From NCBI GenBank assembly GCA_014378155.1, contig JACMOF010000061.1, positions 1-11,349 on the forward strand: 11,349 nucleotides of DNA, read 5' to 3'. This DNA is from Caulobacter sp. GTDB lineage: Bacteria; Pseudomonadota; Alphaproteobacteria; Caulobacterales; Caulobacteraceae. The position numbers and the translations under genes were made by a program. Of this stretch, positions 1 through 5,559 are shown one piece after another (the first letter of the stretch is position 1; every line of letters starts with the position of its first letter). Below the pieces are notes generated by a model. That model saw only the letters and a program-made list of their open reading frames with translations, had not been told where the DNA came from and made no database searches.

Positions 1-1550
1 CCGCGTTCCTCCCAGTGCAGGGTGACGTGGTGGACGGCGCGAGGATCGGCATGCCAGACGACCGTCACCGAGCCCTCGGGCGTCGAGAGCGCGCCATATT
101 TGGCGGCGTTGGTGGCCAACTCGTGGAACACCATCGACAGGGCCAGGGCGGCGTTGGGCGACAGGGCGACCAGCGGGCCAGCCAGCACGGTCTGGTCTTC
201 GTAGGGCTCCAGCGTCTGGTGCAGGACCTCATGCAGGTCGGCGCCTTCCCAGGCGCTTTTGGTCAGCAGGTCGTGGGCGCGGGCCAGGGCCAGAAGGCGC
301 TCGTTGAAGGCCGGCAGGCCGCGCACGTCGGCCGGACGTCCCAGGCTCTGGCGGGCCAGGGACTGGACGGTGGCCAGGGTGTTCTTCACCCGGTGGTTCA
401 GCTCGTTGATCATCAGCCGCTGGCGTTGGCGGGCGCGGTGTTCCTCGGCCTCGCGGGCCCGAAGCTGGGCGGCGGCGTCGTGCAGGGCCGCGCGCACCTC
501 GGCGTTCTCGCCGAGGCCGTCGGGAACGGTGGATACCGCTCCGCCGGCCGCCACGGCCTTGGCGTCGACCACCAGGCCGCGCACGGCCACGGAAATCTCG
601 CGCGAGAACAGCAGGGCCAGGGTCGCGCCGATGGCCAGCAACACCAGGCTGGCCAGGGTCAGAAGACCCACCGACACCCAGTTGGCCCGGTCCAACTCGG
701 CGCGCGGCACGCCGACGATGAACGTCCAACCGCTGGTCGGCGAGCGGCTGAAGGCCGATAGGGTGGGCGTGCCCTCCAGCGTCCGGCTCAGGATCACCCC
801 GCCATTGCCCTGGGCTAGGGCGCGCTGCATGTCGCCGCTGGCCTTGCGGCCCAGGAAGCGGTCCTGATCGCGGGAGCGCGCCACGACCGAATTGCTTCGG
901 TCGACGATGGTCGCCACCCAGGTCGGCGGAATGTTCTGGGCGGTGAAGATCGACGAAAAGGCCCTGGGGGACTGGACGTAGGAGAGGTCCTGCAACTTGC
1001 CATCGACGATAACCGGCATGTCGATGGACACGAAGGCCTGGTCGGGGCGGCCGGGCTGGACCAGGTTCGACACCGTGATGCGACCCGAGCGCACGACCTC
1101 CCAGCGATAGGCCGGCAGGCGGGAGGCGGGCAGGGGCGCGCCCGGCGGCAGCCTGGTGTCGAGAACCTGCCTTTGGCGGTCGAGCAGCACGATCCAGCCA
1201 TCGCCGCCGTTCACCGCCGCCCGAGCCTGCCGTTCGAAGGCGGGGATGTCGCCCGCGCTCAGGGCCGGCGACACCGCCAGAGTCTGCAAGACGCTTTGTC
1301 CCTGGCCGATCTGCCGGTCGGTGGCCAGGGCCAAGGCGCGCGTGGTGGCGACCAGTTGCTGTTCGTAGCGGGCGCGGCTGTCGCCATATTCGGCCCGGCC
1401 CAGCAGGGCCATGAAGATCACGGCCGGAACCACCAGGCTCAGGGCCATCAACAGCAGGCGTCGCCGCACCGTACCGGCCGCCGTCACGCCGGCGCGGTCC
1501 GACGCCGGGCTGGTTTGGGCCGAGTGGGTTTGGACTGTCGCTTTCGCCAA
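1..1550 (-). CDS. HWE-family sensor histidine kinase, C-terminus cut by window edge
   Basis: This inner-membrane kinase would sense a periplasmic signal and phosphorylate a response regulator. Counting from a TTG start at 1550, a basic N-terminus leads into a hydrophobic segment at about residues 34-55. A periplasmic sensor region follows at about 56-290 and looks Cache-like ([10 protein letters not shown], then GWIVLLDRQ). A second membrane segment spans about 292-315, followed by a HAMP-like linker and a coiled coil. The phospho-acceptor box reads [18 protein letters not shown], with His386. The ATPase N-box reads [14 protein letters not shown], and the visible end (LHWEER) leads into the family's W-x-E block, so roughly the last 40-60 residues are missing. 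The H-box and N-box are diagnostic of the HWE/HisKA_2 class. The start is uncertain: an in-frame stop lies just upstream, TTG 1550 has a GGTGAG-like ribosome site 9 bases before it, and GTG 1487 or ATG 1448 are alternatives. No response regulator is visible nearby. Confidence 0.93.
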   Translation of the reverse strand, partial: MAKATVQTHSAQTSPASDRAGVTAAGTVRRRLLLMALSLVVPAVIFMALLGRAEYGDSRARYEQQLVATTRALALATDRQIGQGQSVLQTLAVSPALSAGDIPAFERQARAAVNGGDGWIVLLDRQRQVLDTRLPPGAPLPASRLPAYRWEVVRSGRITVSNLVQPGRPDQAFVSIDMPVIVDGKLQDLSYVQSPRAFSSIFTAQNIPPTWVATIVDRSNSVVARSRDQDRFLGRKASGDMQRALAQGNGGVILSRTLEGTPTLSAFSRSPTSGWTFIVGVPRAELDRANWVSVGLLTLASLVLLAIGATLALLFSREISVAVRGLVVDAKAVAAGGAVSTVPDGLGENAEVRAALHDAAAQLRAREAEEHRARQRQRLMINELNHRVKNTLATVQSLARQSLGRPADVRGLPAFNERLLALARAHDLLTKSAWEGADLHEVLHQTLEPYEDQTVLAGPLVALSPNAALALSMVFHELATNAAKYGALSTPEGSVTVVWHADPRAVHHVTLHWEER

Positions 1551-1637
1551 ACGGACGCGCTCACCCTAATATGTGTGTGACGCCAAGAGAGAATGCCGGC
1601 CGCGTCGGGTCAAGCGCTTAGGCGTATTTGGGACGCC

Positions 1638-1652
1638 GCGCGATCGTCGCGC
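1638..1652. repeat. Small GC inverted repeat in the divergent spacer
   Basis: GCGCGA and TCGCGC arms flank a 3-base loop between the minus-strand kinase gene and the plus-strand lipoprotein gene. It has no T-tract, so it is not a terminator for either gene. It could be an operator, or chance in GC-rich DNA. Confidence 0.3.
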
Positions 1653-1726
1653 AACCTTCGGCGGCGCTTGGAATTCATTCCCTAGCCCACGGCAAAGATG
1701 TCGGGGATTTTGGGAGACTTCACACC

Positions 1727-2026
1727 ATGCGCATCGTCACCATCGCGGCCGTCGCCGCCCTCGCCCTGACCGCCACCGCCTGCGAGAACAAGGCCGAGGA
1801 AGCCCAGAAGGCCGCCGCCGCAAGCGACGCCGCCGCCATGTCCAGCAAACAGGCCGCAGCCGCCGCCGAGACCGCCGCCCAGGCCAGCGCCACCGCCGCC
1901 GCGACCGGCGACGAAGCCACCCAGAAGGCCGCCGGCGACGCCGCCGCCGCCGCGGGCGACCAAGCCGAGAAGGCTGGCGACAAGGCCGAAAAGGCCGGCG
2001 ACAAGGCCAAGGACGCCGCCCACTAA
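1727..2026 (+). CDS. Small alanine-rich putative lipoprotein with C-terminal heptad repeats
   Basis: The protein has 99 residues. An N-terminal signal-like segment (about residues 1-18, MRIVTIAAVAALALTATA) is followed by Cys19, giving an acceptable but not ideal lipobox (A-T-A-C). The mature part is almost entirely Ala, Glu, Lys, Asp, Gln, Gly, Ser and Thr: 43 of 99 residues are Ala, and there is no Phe, Trp or Tyr. The end carries three near-identical 7-residue units (GDQAEKA, GDKAEKA, GDKAKDA). This composition fits a long surface helix or coiled coil, as in Lpp-like or LEA-like envelope proteins, and no enzymatic motif is present. The ATG has a GGGAG ribosome site 10 bases upstream. The gene is followed at once by a strong terminator, so it is probably a monocistronic and well-expressed unit. 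Function is unknown; an envelope structural or stress role is inference. Confidence 0.8.
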   Translation: MRIVTIAAVAALALTATACENKAEEAQKAAAASDAAAMSSKQAAAAAETAAQASATAAATGDEATQKAAGDAAAAAGDQAEKAGDKAEKAGDKAKDAAH

Positions 2027-2049
2027 GCGTTCGCCGTCGAAGACTGAAG

Positions 2050-2085
2050 GACCGGCCCCGCTTGTGCGGGGCCGGTCTTTATATT
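2050..2085 (+). terminator. Strong intrinsic terminator after the lipoprotein gene
   Basis: A perfect 12-bp stem (GACCGGCCCCGC paired with GCGGGGCCGGTC) encloses a TTGT loop, then TTT and an A/T-rich run. It begins 24 bases after the lipoprotein stop codon and insulates that gene from the downstream cluster. Confidence 0.9.
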
Positions 2086-2123
2086 GCGCGGAGCAAACCC
2101 GGCTCGCGCCGCGTTGTTCTCGC

Positions 2124-2597
2124 ATGACCAAGCCCCGCAAGACCCGCCGCAAGACGGCCACCGTCGTCGACGCGTTTTGCCTGGCCACGACGGCTGGAGA
2201 ACTGGCCCTGGCCTCGTGGCAGGTGGTGGGCGCGCGCACGCCGATGATCGCCCAGGCTTTGCGCGACCCGATGCGCGGCGACTACGCCGAACTGACCAAG
2301 ATGGTGTCCGAAAAGCCCCTGGCCTTCGCGCGCGGCGCGGCGGCGGGCGGCGCGGGTCTTTTGGCGATGGTGGCGGAATCCAATCGCTATCTCGGCGACG
2401 CCTGGAAGGCGCCGGGCCTCGGCGTCGTGGCTGCTCCTGTGGCCGCGCCCATGGCGGCGATGGCCTTTTGGGGACGAATGATGTCGCTAAGCATGGCCTG
2501 GCAGGCGGCGATGATCACCCCGGTGCACGCCGCCGCGACAGCCAATGCTCGACGCCTGGGACCCAAGGCCGTGTCGAAAACGAGCGTTTTCCCCTAG
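2124..2597 (+). CDS. Phasin-like hypothetical protein
   Basis: The protein has 157 residues. A basic N-terminus (MTKPRKTRRK) is followed by Ala/Gly-rich amphipathic and hydrophobic helices and no signal peptide. The C-terminal stretch ITPVHAAATANARRLG resembles the conserved end of alphaproteobacterial phasins, which coat polyhydroxyalkanoate granules. The segment EKPLAFARGAAAGGAGLL also recalls phasin-like proteins. That resemblance is from memory and moderate; a generic granule- or membrane-associated protein is possible. ATG 2124 was chosen because the only in-frame start further upstream (GTG 2064) lies inside the terminator hairpin. No good ribosome site precedes this ATG, so translation may be leaderless or weak. 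It lies 90 bases upstream of an acyl-CoA synthetase gene in the same direction, which would suit a lipid or PHA role. Confidence 0.72.
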   Translation: MTKPRKTRRKTATVVDAFCLATTAGELALASWQVVGARTPMIAQALRDPMRGDYAELTKMVSEKPLAFARGAAAGGAGLLAMVAESNRYLGDAWKAPGLGVVAAPVAAPMAAMAFWGRMMSLSMAWQAAMITPVHAAATANARRLGPKAVSKTSVFP

Positions 2598-2631
2598 CCC
2601 TGAACCGGAAATGGCCTTCATCCTGGGTTTT

Positions 2632-2656
2632 CTGAACCGAAGGCGGCGCCTAGATC
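2632..2656 (+). promoter_or_regulatory. Possible housekeeping promoter for the acyl-CoA synthetase gene
   Basis: CCTAGATC at 2649-2656 matches the Caulobacter housekeeping -10 consensus (GCTANAWC) at all but the first base. A weak -35-like CTGAACC lies 10 bases upstream. The placement, about 25-30 bases before the start codon, is sensible. The -35 match is poor, so this is tentative. Confidence 0.3.
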
Positions 2657-2681
2657 GCCTCGGAACCGCGCGAGGAGCCCT

Positions 2682-4280
2682 GTGAGCATGTCCGGACCCG
2701 CCGTCGATTTCGACCGCATGACCACCCTTGGCGACGTGGCGCGCTACCATCGCGATGTGCGCCCGGAGGCCACGGCCCTGGTGTTCGAAGGGCGCTCGAC
2801 GAGCTTCGCCGACTTCGACCGCCACACCGACCAGGTCGCCAACGCCCTGTTGGCGGAGGGATTGAGCGCCGGCGACCGCATCGCCTATGTCGGCAAGAAC
2901 AGCGACCACTATTTCGAGCTGCTGTTCGGCGCGGCCAAGGCCGGGGTGGTGCTGGCTCCGATCGGCTGGCGCCTGGCCCCGCGCGAGATCGCCTACATCC
3001 TCGGCGACGCCGAGGCCCGCATGGTGTTCGTCGGCCCCGAACTGATCGCCCATGTCCAGGACGTGGCGGCCCTGATTCTCGACCAGCCGCTGCTGATCGC
3101 CATGGAGCCCGGCGAGGACGGCCATCCCGACTTCGCCACCTGGCGCGACGCCGCCTCCGCCGATGCGCCGACCGCGCGGATAATGCCGGCTGATATCGCC
3201 CTGCAGCTCTACACCTCGGGCACCACCGGCCGCCCCAAGGGCGCGATGCTGACCCACGACAACATCCTGGGGCCGCGCAAGCTGGCCGCCGCCGCCGACA
3301 TGGACTGGAACCGCTGGGGTCCGGACGATGTCAGCCTGGTGGCCATGCCGGTGGCCCATATCGGCGGCACCGGCTGGGGCGTGGTCGGCCTGGTTAACGG
3401 CGCCAAGGGCGTGGTGGCCCGCGAGTTCGACCCGACCAAGGTGCTGGACTTCATCGAGAAGGACCAGATCTCCAAGATGTTCATGGTGCCGGCGGCCCTG
3501 CAGATTGTGGTCCGCCTGCCGAGCGCCCGCCAGGTTGACTACAGCCGCCTAACCCACATCCTCTACGGCGCCGCGCCTATCCCGTTGGACCTGCTGCGCG
3601 AGTGTCTCGAGGTGTTCGGCTGCGGCTTCGTCCAGCAGTACGGCATGACCGAGACGACCGGCACGGTGGTCTATCTGCCGCCACAGGACCACGACCCGGC
3701 CGGCAACGCCCGCATGCGCTCGGCCGGTCTGCCGATGCCGGGCGTGGAGCTGAAGGTGCTCGGCGAGAGCGGCCAGGCCCTGCCGCCGGGCGAGGTCGGC
3801 GAGATCGCGGTCCGTTCGCCCGCCAACATGGCCGGCTATTGGAGACTGCCCGAGGCCACCGCCGAGACCATCGCCGCCGACGGCTGGCTGCGCACCGGCG
3901 ACGCCGGCTATATCGACGGCGACGGCTATCTGTTCATTCACGACCGGGTGAAGGACATGATCATCAGCGGCGGCGAGAACATCTATCCCGCCGAGGTCGA
4001 AAGCGCCGTCTACGGTCATCCGCACGTCGCCGAGGTGGCGGTGATCGGCGTGCCCGACGACACCTGGGGCGAGGCGGTCAAGGCGGTGGTGGCGCTCAAG
4101 CCCGGCGCCCCGGCCGATCCGGACGACATCATCGCCTTCGCCCGCACCCGCATCGCCGGCTTCAAGGCGCCCAAGACCATCGACTTCGTCGAGGTCCTGC
4201 CGCGCAACGCCTCGGGCAAGATCCTGCGCCGCGAACTGCGCGAACCGTACTGGGCGGGCAAGGAAAGGCGCGTGAACTAG
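2682..4280 (+). CDS. Acyl-CoA synthetase (class I adenylate-forming, fatty-acid--CoA ligase type)
   Basis: The enzyme activates a carboxylic acid with ATP to an acyl-adenylate, then to the CoA thioester, in the cytoplasm. All family core motifs are present: the P-loop YTSGTTGRPKG (residues 177-187), YGMTET (320-325), GWLRTGD (401-407), the hinge DRVKDMIISGGENIYP (from 421), and the C-terminal SGKILRREL with catalytic Lys513. The length of 532 residues is normal. The acid substrate cannot be read from sequence; medium- or long-chain fatty acids or an aromatic acid are all possible. A GAGGAG ribosome site at 2672-2677 serves either GTG 2682 or the in-frame ATG 2688; ATG gives 530 residues and may be the true start. 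The next gene begins 1 base after the stop codon, indicating co-translation and a shared pathway. Confidence 0.95.
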   Translation: MSMSGPAVDFDRMTTLGDVARYHRDVRPEATALVFEGRSTSFADFDRHTDQVANALLAEGLSAGDRIAYVGKNSDHYFELLFGAAKAGVVLAPIGWRLAPREIAYILGDAEARMVFVGPELIAHVQDVAALILDQPLLIAMEPGEDGHPDFATWRDAASADAPTARIMPADIALQLYTSGTTGRPKGAMLTHDNILGPRKLAAAADMDWNRWGPDDVSLVAMPVAHIGGTGWGVVGLVNGAKGVVAREFDPTKVLDFIEKDQISKMFMVPAALQIVVRLPSARQVDYSRLTHILYGAAPIPLDLLRECLEVFGCGFVQQYGMTETTGTVVYLPPQDHDPAGNARMRSAGLPMPGVELKVLGESGQALPPGEVGEIAVRSPANMAGYWRLPEATAETIAADGWLRTGDAGYIDGDGYLFIHDRVKDMIISGGENIYPAEVESAVYGHPHVAEVAVIGVPDDTWGEAVKAVVALKPGAPADPDDIIAFARTRIAGFKAPKTIDFVEVLPRNASGKILRRELREPYWAGKERRVN

Positions 4281-4281
4281 C

Positions 4282-5175
4282 ATGGCCGACGGCGGTCGCC
4301 TGGCGAGCTTCGTTCAGGGTCTGATCCAGCCGGAGACCGGGCCACGCATCGACTTCCGCCAGCCGGCCGGCGAGCCCGCCTTGGCCGCCCCGGACTCGGT
4401 GTCGTGGCGGGTGTTCAAGAACCCGGTCTCGCTATTCGTCGGCGGCGTTGCGGCGGTGATCCTGGAACTCGCCGAGCCGCGCGTGCGCACGGGGGTCTGG
4501 CAATACAGCAGTTTTCGCACCGATCCCCTGCCGCGTCTCAAGCGCACGGGCCTGGCGGCGATGGTCACGGTCTATGGCGCGCGATCGGCCGCCGAGACGA
4601 TGATCGCCGGCGTGCGGCGGATGCATGACCGGGTGGCGGGCTATACTCCAACCGGCGCCGCCTACCGCGCCAACGACGTCGAGCTGCTGGACTGGGTGCA
4701 GGCCACCGCCAGCTTCGGCTTCCTGGAGGCCTACCGCGCCTACGCCGCCCCGCTGACTGACGACGAACGCGACCGCTTCTACGCCGAGGCGGCGCCGGCG
4801 GCCGCCCTCTACGGCGCCGTGGGGGCGCCGGGTTCGGTGGTGGGATGGGAGGCTCAACTCGTGGCCATGCTGCCGAAGCTCGAGCGACACGAGATCGTGT
4901 TTGAGTTCCTGGACCTGATGCGCCAGACGGCGATCCTGCCAGCGCCACTACAAGGCCTGCAGGGCGCGCTGATCCGAGCGGCGGTGGCGATCACCCCGGC
5001 GGAGGTTCGGGCGGTCGTGGGGCTTGGGCCTGAGTGGGACCTGGGGCCGGTGGAGGGCCGGTTGGTGCGCTGGGCCGGCGCGGCGGCCGATCGTTTGCCA
5101 ATCAAGGGCATGCCAGCGGTGGAGGCGTGCCTGCGGATGGGACTGCCGGCGGATTATCTGTATCGGCGCAAATGA
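4282..5175 (+). CDS. DUF2236 / MpaB-like putative oxygenase
   Basis: The protein has 297 residues and belongs to the DUF2236 family, related to the MpaB/latex-clearing-protein oxygenase domain. The family signature is visible as RRMHDRVAGYTP (His115) followed by YRANDVELLDWVQATASFGF (residues 127-146). Known relatives such as rubber oxygenase Lcp bind b-type heme and oxidatively cleave hydrophobic chains, but most bacterial members are uncharacterised. The usual WVHAT motif reads WVQAT here, with Gln140 in place of the common His. A hydrophobic segment at about residues 49-63 (NPVSLFVGGVAAVIL) could touch membrane; there is no signal peptide. The ATG follows the acyl-CoA synthetase stop by 1 base, and the closest AGGAAAGG-like site lies about 13 bases upstream inside that gene. 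Co-expression suggests a fatty or terpenoid acyl substrate; that is inference. Confidence 0.87.
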   Translation: MADGGRLASFVQGLIQPETGPRIDFRQPAGEPALAAPDSVSWRVFKNPVSLFVGGVAAVILELAEPRVRTGVWQYSSFRTDPLPRLKRTGLAAMVTVYGARSAAETMIAGVRRMHDRVAGYTPTGAAYRANDVELLDWVQATASFGFLEAYRAYAAPLTDDERDRFYAEAAPAAALYGAVGAPGSVVGWEAQLVAMLPKLERHEIVFEFLDLMRQTAILPAPLQGLQGALIRAAVAITPAEVRAVVGLGPEWDLGPVEGRLVRWAGAAADRLPIKGMPAVEACLRMGLPADYLYRRK

Positions 5176-5176
5176 G

Positions 5177-5204
5177 ACCCTCTCCCCTCCGGGAGAAGGT
5201 TTCT
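5177..5204 (+). terminator. Hairpin terminator or REP-like element after the DUF2236 gene
   Basis: ACCCTCTCCC (5177-5186) pairs with GGGAGAAGGT (5191-5200) around a CTCC loop, with one mismatch in 10 bp, and is followed by TTTCT. It starts 2 bases after the stop codon. The CCCTCTCCC...GGGAGAAGG form resembles a short dispersed hairpin that is common in proteobacterial intergenic regions, so it may be both a repeat and a terminator. Confidence 0.6.
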
Positions 5205-5220
5205 AAGACTGCGCCGCCCG

Positions 5221-5451
5221 CTAGTCCGTATTCCCCTGGTGCTCCGTGCGGCCCTCGACCTCGGTGCGGGAGAACACCTCCTCCTGCCCGTCCTGCAACA
5301 GCTCCGCGGCGTTGTCGCGGTCCTGCTCGGCCTGGACCAGCACCAGCCGCAGGGCCTCGACCTCGGTGGGAGCCTCGACCACCATGCTGCGGAGCGGCGC
5401 CTGGGGCGGGGCGTCGCCCAGTCGGACATCAATGCGCCAGCGTACGGTCAT
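5221..5451 (-). CDS. Small hypothetical protein, 76 residues
   Basis: This short minus-strand gene starts at ATG 5451 with a clear AGAGG ribosome site 5-6 bases before the start and ends in TAG at 5221. The protein opens with a beta-like stretch (MTVRWRIDVRLGD), then a helical, acidic segment (TEVEALRLVLVQAEQDRD) and a polar Glu/Gln-rich tail. It has no signal peptide, membrane segment or Cys pairs, and I do not recognise the family. The N-terminal strand plus helix could be a small alpha/beta fold or a binding module. It is divergent from the GH3 gene across a 108-base spacer and convergent with the DUF2236 gene. The ribosome site, good fit in the gap and codon usage support it as real; no function can be given. 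Confidence 0.68.
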   Translation of the reverse strand: MTVRWRIDVRLGDAPPQAPLRSMVVEAPTEVEALRLVLVQAEQDRDNAAELLQDGQEEVFSRTEVEGRTEHQGNTD

Positions 5452-5498
5452 GGGAGCCTCTTGTGGAATTGGACGTTCGTTCGCCCCACAGGTAACGC

Positions 5499-5512
5499 AC
5501 CATTGCACTGGT
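5499..5512. promoter_or_regulatory. Operator-like palindrome between the small gene and the GH3 gene
   Basis: ACCA-T-TGCA-C-TGGT is symmetric at 12 of 14 positions around a TGCA centre, in the 108-base divergent spacer. Its size and location fit a dimeric repressor such as a LacI- or GntR-type sugar regulator acting on one or both genes. No regulator gene is present in the window. Confidence 0.4.
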
Positions 5513-5559
5513 CGGTGTTTCTGGCGAGGTTGCGCCAAAGCTTCAGTTAGGAAGATTCC

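Noticed and set aside
15..1580. Several long plus-strand open frames (such as 15-761, 259-867, 1173-1580)
   Set aside because: They lie antisense to the histidine kinase, whose H-box and N-box are unmistakable. High GC makes stop codons rare in shadow frames, and their products are low-complexity Arg/Gly/Ala-rich.
1985..2020. Tandem repeat in the lipoprotein gene as a possible CRISPR or mobile repeat
   Set aside because: The repetition is in phase with codons and comes from the 7-residue protein repeat; there are no spacers.
2064..2126. Upstream GTG start for the phasin-like gene
   Set aside because: The GTG lies inside the loop and stem of the terminator hairpin, which makes translation from there implausible.
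1573..2239. Open frames overlapping the alanine-rich lipoprotein gene on both strands (1573-2127 plus, 1682-2239 minus)
   Set aside because: Their Arg- or Gly-rich products are out-of-frame readings of the GCC/AAG repeats, and both frames run through the terminator hairpin.
3602..4324. 240-codon plus-strand frame inside the acyl-CoA synthetase
   Set aside because: It is a +2-frame Arg/Gly-rich shadow of a fully motif-supported gene.
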